Source of the DNA: Strongylocentrotus droebachiensis
Lineage: Eukaryota > Echinodermata > Echinoidea > Camarodonta > Strongylocentrotidae
Reading direction: 5' to 3'
Assembly: GCA_035222895.1 (NCBI GenBank)
Contig: JAVYIG010000095.1
Coordinates: 744,001 to 808,000 of the forward strand
Length of the DNA: 64,000 bases
Shown: positions 47,801-58,751 of the stretch, piece after piece
Numbering within the stretch: the first letter of the stretch is position 1
Layout: every line of letters begins with the position of its first letter
Program-made: the position numbers and the translations under genes
Notes under the pieces: generated by a model
The model's database searches: none
The model's input: only the letters and a program-made list of their open reading frames with translations
Told to the model about the DNA's origin: nothing

Positions 47801-50615
47801 TATATAAAGATGAAATTTGAACCCCAGAGGGGACAATAGCTTGGACCTGCCCACATACATGTTTTTAAAAATGGTGCAATAGTGAAGGTCTGTTTTTATA
47901 CAAAGGCATTCAAGACCAATAAAAATTCATGGTTTCAGGTTCTGATTTCAGTGTCATTTTCGCATAAAAACATCACAGCTGCTAAATAATGCTTTGATTA
48001 TTATTGCTAGTTTCATGTACATGATGGCCAGAATCACCAGTTGGGCAAGAGCTAAACCCTGGTTATATTTAGAGAGGAAAAGTCTCATATCTCCACCTTT
48101 CCTGTTACCTTGCATTGTTTGAAACTGACCCATATAATGACAGTTTCATCAGGTGTGCAGGCAAGTCTCATTCCCTGCTCTCTACATGTACATGTAGGTG
48201 ATTTCAAAAGTCTGATTTTTTTACTTCTTTGCTTTTCAATATTGTTTTATGTGTGTATAAATTATATTGTTCCCCTTAATTTGATTAGCAATTACATGTA
48301 CAAGTTACATGAAGTTCATGCAGTTTTAGTTAATTTTTGCTTTCACACGAGGTACTTAACTTTTGAAGGTCGCTTCAATTTATTCACACATATAATAAGA
48401 ATATTCTCTATGCAATAACTTATAGATAAAATGCAATCACCACACATAAAGCCTTTAAAAGTGGACAGGGCTTGCCACCAACATACCTGTAGATCCCCCC
48501 CCCAAAAAAAAAAAATTAAAAAAAAAAAATTAAAATAAACAATAAAATAAAAAATAAAATCAATGAATAAAATAAATAAAGTAATACTAATAAACAGAAG
48601 CGAATGCATACAGAATTACAAACCATAAACATTCTGACTTAGATCTCTTGTGTAAGAAACAAAAATTTAGCAAGGAGCCCTGTTTTAAGATGGTCAATTT
48701 CTGCCTGGCAACTGCTACTCACTAGCCCTGTATTATTATCATATCCTCTGTTTGGAGCCAGTAGGGCATTCATTCTTACACAGATTTAATGCCCTTCTAG
48801 CTCCAATCAGATGAAACTACATGTACGTCGTAATATGATACCATTTGATAAGATTTGTTTACCTGTCCAGCTGTATCTAGGATGTCCAGTTGGCCCACCT
48901 CACCATCGATGACTGCCTGCTGGAGATAGGCATCCTCTGTAGAAATATGAACAAAATATTATATTGAAAATATGAAACAACAAGCACCTTTCAGATGTAT
49001 CAAAGCACTATAAAAGATAATATGTTCCGGAACAAATGAATTGCTGCATCCTGTAGCTTACATCTATATGGATCTACTCAAATAAATGTATGTTTATAGT
49101 GGGTAATGTTGGAAAAGTCATTTTTTTCATTGCAAGGTGATGTCCAAATTTGACTAAAACACCTTTTACAAGGACATGTAGCCCTACATGTACACCATGT
49201 GGAAAACGAGATTGGTAAGGGCAAGGGGGTAGGAGGGGTCAAGGGGGTTAGGAGACGGCTATATCAGGACCCAGATACTCCCGACACAAGCACCCATTTA
49301 AATAATTTTGTTTATCTGTAGGTGGTATCGGTTAAAAGGTAAAATGAATGAAAATCAAGTAAAAACAAGTCCAAAGTCCAAGTTTTATTTAAAACTCACA
49401 AGTACCTTTGGAATTGAAAATCAAAGGGTTTATTCTTCTTGTCCTAATTCATCTCCTTGATTGCTTTCACTCCTGAAAGCCAGGACTCTCATCATAAATG
49501 AAGACTAATAGTGAAGTGTACATGTATATGAAACTATGATCCCGGATCTCCTCAAAACAAGCCTGCACTTGCATTGTAATTAGAAGTGTTGGGTTCTCAG
49601 TAACTATAAAGGAACAAGGGAATTAGTACCTGGGATACAGTCATTTATACATGTACATGTGATTTGTATCAGGGTAAGACAGTTTTGATGATAACAATAA
49701 TAACCTCTGGATTTACAAAGCGGTTTCACCAGGGATACTTGTAGAAAGGGCGGTACTAGACAATTTGTTTGGTAGTATCTCACCAGGCCATTTTCCCAGA
49801 ATATAAGCCTACATGTATTGTACGGCTAATGTACTCGAGCAATACAACAACCGTGTGCATAGATACATGTAGCTTAGCAAAGACATATTTTGTAAAGGAA
49901 ACAAAAAATTAAGTAAAATTTATTTAAAATTCAAAATAATATAGAAGGTACATGTATGTACATGGAGTTCTCAACCTCAAGATCATGCATTTACAGGTAT
50001 GCAGAATGTACACGTAGATAGTGGGTGGAAACTGGGCTGTGTGTTGTACATCATATATTCTTTCTTTCTTTTTCTTATTGTTTTGCCTCTGAGGTTAAAT
50101 AAATAAAGGAAATGTAGAGAGGCCGATGCAAAACAAGTATGACGTGCACAGAGAGATAGAGGGAGAGAGAGAGAGGGATAGAGGGAAAGAAAGAGAGACA
50201 GAGGGAGAGAGAGAGAGAGGCCAAAACACTCTCTCACAGTCAATTACTGCTCCCTGTGCGTAGATTGGAGCTCTTATCTAGGCTGTACGTGCTGCCCGTC
50301 TACGACTTGACGAGGGCACTTGAACAGGACCACAGAGTTCATGCAAAGGAGAAATGCATGTAAGTCCCTCTAATTTGATTCTACTGCCTTCAAGATATAA
50401 ATCAGAGAGCATGGCAAAATCGAGGTATTCAAGATAACAGCCTGGCTTTCTCCATGGAAGGATCCTTTTATTAATATGCAAAAATATAAACATTTTGAAC
50501 AGGTTATACAAACTGCTACAGTAAAACAGTATTGTATACCCTTGCCTTGTGGTGTGAATACTTCAGATTTCTGTTTTTGTTTTTTTGCCTCTGAGGTTTA
50601 ATAAATGCAGGAAAT

Positions 50616-50668
<53 letters not shown>

Positions 50669-53600
50669 GAATGCAAAACAAGTATGACGTGCAAAAAGAG
50701 ATCCCATGTACAGCCTACAGGGAGAAGGAGGCAAAAACACTCTCACTCCCTTTTACTATACTGTAGAAACAAAGCAACCCATAAACATTAGCAGTCAAAG
50801 AAGGTTTTTTTAACCTACATGTACATGTCAGGTATGTTTATGAGATAATAAAATGAAAAAACATATTTTTATTAGAAAAATGTACCCCTGGACATGCAAG
50901 TACATGTACTCTACATGTACAAGACTGGACATAAAATTCTCTTGGATATTGGTGGGAATTGGTATGAATATATTATTCAATTCAATCACCTATTATTGGC
51001 AGCATTGTTCATATGTACATATCACCTTGGAAACTACATGTACATGTATGCTTTGAATAAAGAACCCAGACTTGATAGTTATACAATCACGATGCAAGCT
51101 ACATGTAGAAGCATCTTTTAGGTAATTTTGGACATAAACTATTTAAAGAGGTGGCAGCGGTGGGCTTAAAGGTATTACAAAGTTTTGGGAAATTTTGAAA
51201 AATGGGTGGATAGTGATTCTTTACAATTTTGATATATTTGGATGCCCCTGTGGATGTATTAAAAGCACTAGAAATTTTAGCCCCTAAAACACTTCTGCTT
51301 TCGAGAAAAATTGAATATAAAGATTTACCGGTGCTCCCGGTAAATTTTGAAAAAAATTCAAATAGCTCCTACGGTCGTACAATGGTAGCTGCGACCATGA
51401 AAATCTCAGAATATGTAGTTGTGGTATATAATTTCCGAAAGGGAATAGCTAATCGGTCGATTTTAGTCAAGAAACATTGTTTTATAGCTTAATTAATATC
51501 TTGACCTTGAGAGGGAGCTATACAACATAAAGTGTTTATTATTTACAATTTCATAACTTTAGAGTCGATTTCGACCGCGACAACGATCACTTAATATTGT
51601 AGGATCGCATATGCTTCCAATATGTTCATTTGAACCAAATTCATGACCCCATACCAAAACTTTGTATAACCTTTAATGCATTTGGATTATGGATCAACAA
51701 ATTTGATTCAATGTGAGATACATGTAGTACTGTACATGTACGTGTAGAGAGTGACTTCTGGGGAGGGCAGTATGACAATAAAGTCAACACTACTATGACA
51801 CATATCCTGTGCAGATAAATAGAGAAAAGTTCAGGAAACCACAGCAGGGTCTATATAGGAACAATTACAAGTAGAAAGTTTACCTACATGTACCGTAGGT
51901 ACATGTATGTTCAACAACAGGGCACCAAGCTGCAACCTACATACCGTGCGAGTCAAAAAAAAGTTTACACCTAGAAAATTGCTAATTATTTTTTAAATCA
52001 TCTATGAACAGTAAATTATTATACATGTTATGAAAGAGTGTTTTATCCCAAATCATTTGGTACCATTTTTGTGTGGTATGTGTTCACGCTTGGATGAACA
52101 GGTGGCATTGTTTGCGAGAGTGCAAAAATCGACTTGCGCCAAAGTGATGCCTACAGTATGTATTATGGTGGGATTAGCGGAGTAAGAGAATGAATTGAAT
52201 GTATCAAATTAAATGCATTGCATATGTTTTTTGCAAAGGGCAAAGTCACACAAACCCATACACACGCGCACAAATGTTCGTTGATATTTTATATTCGATA
52301 TTTGACATGTGTGGCATGATTAATTTTGTTAGGGATGTCATTTGGATCTGCAAAGACCGAATTAACACCCAAATCCCAATTGTTTTATTCAAACATCACA
52401 TAGGCAACTTTGGCGCAAGTCGATTTTTGCACTCTCGCAAACAATGTCTCCTGTTCATCCAAACGTGAGCACATACCACACAAAAATGGTACCAAATGAT
52501 TTGGGATAAAACACTCTTTCATAAGACATATAACAATTTAATGTTCATCAATGATTTTTTTAAATAATTAGCAATTGTCTAGGTGTAAACTTTTTTTTGA
52601 CTCACACTGTATACATGGCCATTATTTGGCCTTTTTGTGTGTGTGTGTTTTGCATGTTTACACTCATTTGCCATACATACATTTATAACCAGTGCACTGT
52701 GCAGTTCTTACATTTTGCTGCTTTTATGAAATTGAATGTAATCTATAACACAATATAGTAAAAAGATTGTGATGAAAGAGAGAGAGAGTGAATTGCTTCA
52801 AGATTGATAGATAAAAAAGGGCACTGCACTGGAAGAAAAATCTCTGCGAGCACAAATTGAAATTACATATACATGTAATATGTATCATTAAGAACTTCTC
52901 ACCTTTTCTGCAAAATTTAAAACAAGATAATTATAAATTATAAATGGAGAGTGGCTGCCATGCATTCAGACTTTGAGTAATTTACAATAAAAAGTAAAAA
53001 CTCCATCTCGATCCCTTTGTACAAAGCACACCTGTCTGCAAAGATTTGTTGAACTTACCTATTGTGGGATCATGGTACTCCAGAAAGCTGTGTGTCACAA
53101 ACTGAAGTGTCAAAGCTAGTAAACAGATAAAAGAAAGACAGAAAAAGAAATGGGATTATATTTTATTCTCTAGTCTTATACCCATGTACATGTACAATAC
53201 AATATCATACTGTGCATTATTTTCGATATCTTTTTCAAGTTCAGCTCTCCTTTTCTCTGAATTACACAAACCATCAGTAAAGAAATATTCAGGGAAATGC
53301 TATACATGTAGATACATTGTAAGTACCAGTACAAGTACCGGTACTTTACATGTACATACATGTAGATGAGTTGTACATGTACGACCCTGGGAAGTAATGA
53401 CCCCTTGTTATTGGTGTACACACTATACATGCGCATGTACAATATGATGTACAATGTATAGACCGCCGGGTGAGCCCCAAAATTTGTCAGTTTTGTGACC
53501 TCGGCTCGGCATCTACTTTTTTAATAGTGGATATTATTAAAGAATATATTTTGATATTATAGTCACAACTCGTCAATCGAAAAAAATGCATATAAGCTCA

Positions 53601-55981
53601 AAAAATAGAAAGAAGGTGCCTAAAATTTTTTTTTTTTCACGGAGGTTGTCCAATCACTGTGCATGTATCAAGTAAAGGTTACAGCGCCTCAAGCTTTTTA
53701 GCCAATCACAGTCGGTGTTGTGCACGTACCACTAGCGCGCGCTATTTCGAGCTTCAGGTGTAGTAATCTGTCGTCAACAACTGAATGTTTCAGAGGAAAA
53801 CACAGGTTTTTGCTGTATGCATACAATTTCGACTCACAGTAAGGTGATATCTTTCAGTGGGAAGAGTTACAGAAAATTCAAGGAGTGTGCAGATCTTTGG
53901 AAGGACGTCAGTATTGGGTTTGAACTAGAAAACAAAATTGCTGCGATTGCGGTCAACTTTGACTTCGACTCGTTCGAGCTGCAGACAGAGCAGTACTCGC
54001 CAATGTATTGTAGCTCAAGTCTTGTACACTGCACTGCATGTATACCTACATGTACATGTACCTGGTCCAAATCTTAGGCCCGAATTCACAATTGTGGTTT
54101 GTCGACAAACCTAGGTTTATGCGTCATATCGTCGCTGTTTTCACGAAGTGACGGTAGTGAAAAAAAATTGCATTCACTTTGCATTACGATTTTCCTCACT
54201 ACCGTCACTTCGTGAAAACAGGGACGATATGACGCACATAAACCTAGGTTTGTCAACAAACATCCTTTGTAAATACGGGCCTCAATGTATGGTTCATGAG
54301 TAACTGCATGTTTTGTAAGAAAGTGACCCCCCCCCCCCACTCCCACACACACATGAAGAACCAGGGCGGTGACCCTCACACCCTAGTACGGTCAGACCCA
54401 GGGTGAGAGCTAGACCAGTGTTGTTGTTTTTAAGGAACTAGGGCGGGACCTAGGTCATTCATTGTAAAGGGAACAATAGAACAAAGCATTGGTCACTCTG
54501 CAGTCACAGGGAGAGGCTGTTCATTTCTTGTTTTCCCCCTTTGTTATTGGCCTCATGCCTGACCTGGTCAGCATAGGTACATGTCTACAGTGTACACATA
54601 TGGCATCAAATTATGTGTGCATGGTGGACGGGACGGGGGGGGGGGGGGGGTGTGGTAATCTAATGCTAGAAAACATATGTAGCCAAGTAGGTTTCAAACC
54701 ATTCATACAGGTGTAACTATACATGTATTTACTTTGTTCTCTGATTTGTGCAAGCCTGATTGATGGCTAACTTTCAATCATATCAGTCCTTCACTTTCCC
54801 CAGGCCAGGATAAGCACAGCAGATGTGAAACCCTGCACTTATTTACGAGGGTTGAACTGCAAATTAACGGTTTGTCATACACAAAGCCCACAGTTGCATC
54901 CAGGGTAGTGTTATTAATGATAAGAATGAAATCCAAGTGATGGCACACAAAAGTACCAGTATTGTTTAATACTACAGGCAGCTGAATAACAGGGATACAT
55001 GTACATATACTTGTAATTTGATGTAATCTGCTGTAACTTATACTATAGGTGTAGTGTACAAAATGCAGGTTGCTGTGAAGACATGTGCATGTCCTTAATG
55101 CGTGCATTCTTCTTTAACTGCTTCACTGATGCAGGGAGAATGCTGTAAACAAACCATTTTCACAGAACTCAAACACAATTAAAAAACATGCATGAACTGA
55201 TGCAGCTACTGGCTACTGCACAAAAGGTAGACTTATTCAACTGTGTGACGTACTTCAAATGGTATTTGCTTTTTGGTGAACAGAAAAAAAGCACCCATGA
55301 ACATGGACATGTATTTAGAAATCGGTGTAGCCTGAAAATGCACAAGATGTCAACTTTTCAATTGTACTTGACTACTTGTTGTTGTCTTTTCTCGTCCCCT
55401 CTTCTTTCTAAAGAAACATGATCTTTTTCTTTTATGTATGGACTCATTTTATTAGCATTTTATTATTGAAAACATAAACAAAATCTACCGTCTACCGATA
55501 AGTTGTTTTTCCCTCTTATTTCTGAGGTTTACAAACTTTTATGAAACTGCAGATCATAAATAACTTTTGAACATAGTCAGCATACATGTACAGTACATGG
55601 CACACCAAAATCAACTTGAGAATGTAAAAACATGTATTCAACAAAAGAGAGATTTAAACTACATACTGTACAACTGTATTGTAGCTGACTACATGTACAT
55701 GTACATGTACAATATTCCTTGAAACATAAGGCTGGAGTATTCAGGATACATAGTTGTTTTATTTGTTTATATTTTTAATCACACACACATTAAATACCTA
55801 TAACAGGAAAAGTCCAATAGTGATATCCTCATGTACATGTAATGTATTAATGCTTGAGCAACATTGATATGAACAATTTATTAAATTATTTGAATATTTA
55901 GGCTTGCCCATATCTACGGCTATTGAATTATGAAGTTGATTAACCAGCTACACTGTAGACCAGGTAGACAGATGGAGAGAG

Positions 55982-56048
<67 letters not shown>

Positions 56049-57560
56049 GGAGATGGACAGAGACAGGGAAAGAGAAAGAGAGGGATAGAAGACAGACCTG
56101 AAAACATTTGTCATTTTGTATTGTGTTTGTAAGCTGTTTGGTTGGTTTTAAAACTGGTAAGGTGCTACAGGAACAGTAAGAAAATGTTATTAATATCATA
56201 AAATGTGACTGTAGAATTGACTGCAGCTGCAACAAAATAAGTTGACAAAACTTGACAATAACTCATCAGGAAACTATAAAGTTTTACATGTATATCATCT
56301 TAAATAGCACAATATTAGACCTGACAATTGATGATTTAAACATAATCTATAAAAAAAATCTCATTTCCCAAATTGTTTGAGCCTGCAAATTAGAAATCTG
56401 TAATAATTTCATGCACATGTACAAATATACATGTACTACAAGATTATTTCAACAGAACATGCATGGAATCACAATTTGACATGCAGTTATTTCTACTGCA
56501 AATTAAAAAAAGGATCTTATTGTAATCAGGATCTTCTTTCTTTAAATGGCTTCATAGCAATATCTGCATTGAAAAGTGACCTAGTACAACAAGTACAGAG
56601 AAGAGTGCCAAGAGTGTAGACATTGATGTGTAATTTGCATCTGTTCAAACATTAAAAGGATTGTCCAATGAATACAGTTAATCAGTATGACAATTTGGTT
56701 ACAACTCATCTTTATCAAATATTCAATTTAAACCTGGTCATTTATTGGCCTAGGGTAGATCTATTTCATATTTTTCAAAAACATGTACATGTACACTGTA
56801 CATACTGTATGTACATGTACGATTATACGGGGTCCAGACGAACCCGACCCCTGGACAACTCAACCAGGTCTACATGTACATGTAGTTGTCCAGGGTAAGG
56901 TGCTTTGTCCAGTTGTCCAGGGTGGATGTTTTTTTCTTCTTCTTCGTTTTCTCCTTTCCCAACTCCTCCATCCCCCTTCTTCCTCCTCCTCTTCCTTTTC
57001 CTCTGCTTCTTCTTTTTCTTTTTCTTTTTCTTCTTCTTTCTTCTTTTTCTCCTCCTTTCCAGTTTTCTTTTCCTCCTCCTCATTCTTCTTCTTCCTCCTC
57101 TGTCTTCTTTCCTGTAACTGTAAGTGCCGCCTGCCTTACAAGTTACAGGCCGTGTTGACCACTGTCTGCTGTTTTCACCCAAGTATAAAAAAACCACTTG
57201 ATTCACACGATTCACAAAACTAACCTGTAGATCTAGTCTAGTCTATAATATATTTTAAATTGCCACATATACCAGGAGACAAAGATGTGACATTTTGAGG
57301 GAAGCTGGTGAGAGGTATTATAAGCAAAACAATACAAACAAAAATAGACAAAACAAAACAATGAAATAGGTCTAGATCTAAGAAAGTATAATTTAAAAAA
57401 AAAACTGAATAAGTGCAATAATTTGATGCTCACCACTTTTCCCTACACCACCCTGTCCAAGTAATACTATCTTGTAGACCTTCATTGTTGCTTTGGTAGT
57501 ACTAGCAGGTGTAGAAGTAGAAGTAGTAGAAGTAGCACCGTTTGTTTCCTCCATGCCCAT
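39456..57560 (-). CDS. RIT1: RIT/Ric-type Ras-like small GTPase, 5 coding exons
   Basis: Exons in transcript order: 57560-57434, 53115-53059, 48936-48863, 40621-40430, 39701-39456. All introns are GT-AG, phases fit, and the total is 696 nt (231 residues plus TGA). The G domain is complete: P-loop GQGGVGKS (35-42), effector segment HDPTIEDAY, switch 2 DTAGQ (82-86), NKYD (141-144) and ETSA (169-172). The segment [18 protein letters not shown] is diagnostic of RIT1/RIT2/Drosophila Ric. The tail is basic (KRSKRKSR, then [10 protein letters not shown]) and ends in four serines with no CAAX box, as in RIT proteins, which bind the membrane without prenylation. Known relatives act in growth-factor and stress MAP-kinase signalling. 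Two in-frame ATGs lie 6 nt apart (57560 and 57554) after an upstream in-frame TAG; the first was chosen. RIT1 and RIT2 split within vertebrates, so the symbol stands for the family. Confidence 0.95.
40605..40930 (-). repeat. Tandem duplication of the RIT exon 4 acceptor and exon start
   Basis: Three or so units of about 117 bp begin at the true exon 4 acceptor (exon edge 40621). Two further copies of the acceptor plus exon start GCTGAGTTTACAGC occur with edges at 40737 and 40855; a third unit near 40911 has lost the acceptor. Between them the intronic part (CAACATTA, AGTTTTCCACAGCTG) is also repeated. Splicing to either decoy would read AEFTAVENY and then meet TAA. Confidence 0.85.
41500..41845. 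repeat. CT-rich tract ending in (TC)n
   Basis: Pyrimidine-rich sequence with an uninterrupted (TC)n at about 41788-41841, in RIT intron 3. ORFs in it are low complexity. Confidence 0.8.
45516..47852. mobile_element. Unclassified 2.3-kb inverted-repeat element with eight GTGACGTACGGGAC motifs
   Basis: Ends GGGCAGGTCCAAGCTAT (45516) and ATAGCTTGGACCTGCCC (ending 47852) are perfect 17-bp inverted repeats; one more T/A pair also matches. The 14-mer GTGACGTACGGGAC occurs at 45540, 45709, 45905, 45921 and 47495 on the plus strand, and inverted at 47306, 47326 and 47661. All lie within about 420 bp of the left end or 550 bp of the right end. The middle 1.3 kb has none and no transposase ORF. Flanking TACATG repeats make the target duplication unreadable. 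In RIT intron 3. Confidence 0.85.
48745..48830. mobile_element. Short palindromic element, CTGTTTGGAGCCAG family
   Basis: Arms CTGTTTGGAGCCAGTAGGGC and GCCCTTCTAGCTCCAATCAG; ends about 30 bp before the region of RIT exon 3. Confidence 0.65.
50618..50664. repeat. (AG)n microsatellite
   Basis: Uninterrupted AG dinucleotide run in RIT intron 2. A related segment at 50040-50235 shares TTTTGCCTCTGAGGTT-AATAAA and CAAAACAAGTATGACGTGCA, so the two are copies of one repeat unit carrying an AG tract. Confidence 0.85.
51166..51676. mobile_element. TTAA-flanked miniature element (family B)
   Basis: Left TTAAAGGTATTACAAAGTTT and right AACTTTGTATAACCTTTAA are inverted over about 23 bp with few mismatches, with TTAA at both tips (51166 and 51673). 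The right 140 bp recurs at 14659-14800. An 87-residue ORF inside has no recognised domain. TTAA targets suggest a piggyBac-like origin; this is inference. Confidence 0.82.
51942..52611. mobile_element. TA-flanked element with ~200-bp inverted repeats
   Basis: Arms 51942-52140 and 52412-52611 are near-complete inverted copies. The tips carry CGTGCGAGTCA / CAGTGTGAGTCA and AGTTTACACCTAG, flanked by TA. A 270-bp interior shows no transposase. Long arms plus TA suit the Tc1/mariner superfamily. In RIT intron 2. Confidence 0.9.
53460..54077 (+). other. Unidentified ORF with two upstream CCAAT boxes, in RIT intron 1
   Basis: CCAATCA occurs at 53650-53656 and 53702-53708. An ATG at 53817 opens an 86-residue frame whose first 65 residues look coding-like in composition (for example [20 protein letters not shown]), before it runs into ACATGTACATG repeats. 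No family recognised. It could be the first exon of a gene, a gene fragment carried by a repeat, or chance. Confidence 0.25.
54076..54283. mobile_element. Foldback MITE with AGGCCCG ends
   Basis: Arms of about 90 bp pair through GACAAACCTAGGTTTATG, CGTCATATCGTC and CACGAAGTGACGGTAGTGA and their complements around a short loop. Ends AGGCCCG and CGGGCCT. In RIT intron 1. Confidence 0.85.
55985..56050. repeat. (AG)n microsatellite
   Basis: Uninterrupted AG run of more than 50 nt in RIT intron 1. Overlapping serine/leucine-rich ORFs are artefacts. Confidence 0.9.
56930..57120. repeat. Polypyrimidine (TTC/TCC) tract near RIT exon 1
   Basis: A long T/C-only stretch in intron 1, about 310 bp from exon 1. 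ORFs on either strand (poly-Lys or Phe/Ser) are low complexity. Confidence 0.8.
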
Positions 57561-57898
57561 CTGCTATAAAGTGTCGGAATGTCAGCGGCAGGAAAATGTT
57601 GGGGTTGCTGGTCAAACTTGAATTTATTCGTTCAGAAAACCCACGGTATGAAACTTGCAAAGCAAAGCACTGACTATAATCAGTGCTGTCATGTGTCAGT
57701 ATGAGATGCTCGAACAATCAAGAAAATCTAGACAATCAAGATCCAGCTCCAATACTTGCATGTAAGATGAAATAAAATGACACCAATGTGAATGTTCACG
57801 ATTGACCTATCAAATAAGAGACTGCGTGACAACCCAGCAACACTGATGAACGTCTACAGGGTTGGTTGCGGCGTAATCAATGGTGACTGCTCCGCTTG

Positions 57899-57905
57899 CG
57901 GAAGT
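57899..57905 (-). promoter_or_regulatory. Candidate ETS-type site upstream of RIT
   Basis: CGGAAGT about 340 bp upstream of the RIT start, in a locally more GC-rich stretch (57840-57910) that could be a promoter. A single 7-mer is weak evidence. Confidence 0.2.
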
Positions 57906-58751
57906 CCGGACGGATTCAAGTTCTTCAAAATAGCTTTGTAAACACAAAATTGATACCTTAAAATTGTCTCAAATAATCTCGAGCTTATTCTCTGAATAGA
58001 TCAGAATGACAAGGTGTTCCAATCCATTTATCAAATGGGATAATTCTCGCGAAATTATAAAATCATGACAGAGTCTCGCTGCTAGTGAATCGACGTGCGT
58101 ATTGTGCCAAACTATTACAATGAGTTAATGCGTATAATGCATACACACACAAGTACAAGTAGACGCAACGTACATACACATTTTACCTCGAGTAGCTAGC
58201 TAGCTCGTTGAGTAAACAAGTCCGTTTTTGGTGGTGCCAATTTAGCTATAAATATAATTCTATAAAGAAATTCTAAAATGTTAAAGATACAGTCATGTTA
58301 TTAGTGGCATTCATTAATAATTAATATTCATCGTCCTGAAACATTTATTTTAATCAGTAAAAATATATTCAATATTTGTTTTAAATATCAAAATTTAGAA
58401 AAATTAACATCAACGACGTAGAAACACAGAGCAGTTTGGCAACCCTAGATTGAGGAGAAGTGAGAAGACAAACACAATTTTCGCTAGCCCACGGTGAACA
58501 GATAAAAATGCATATATCTCTGTTACAGACTGTTTGGCTCAGCGAAAGGGGGCTGTACTACTAGTACCTTGTTTTGACTCCACCCAAACTGCCAAACTAT
58601 TTTTAGAATTCAACTCCTGTATATATACAAGTCACGATTACTAAGCTAATGCAGTCACTTCAATTGACATACCCCAAACTAGAAGGTAGGCCTAGGTCAG
58701 CCTCGGACCCCAAAGTTCTGTAAATAATGCAAACGGTGTCAAGGTCCAATT

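Noticed and set aside
51229..51492. 87-residue ORF as a transposase remnant
   Set aside because: No recognisable catalytic motif and too short; the element is called from its ends only.
56823..57215. 130-residue ORF rich in Lys/Arg on the minus strand and its Phe/Ser counterparts on the plus strand
   Set aside because: Translation of a polypyrimidine tract near RIT exon 1; no conserved sequence.
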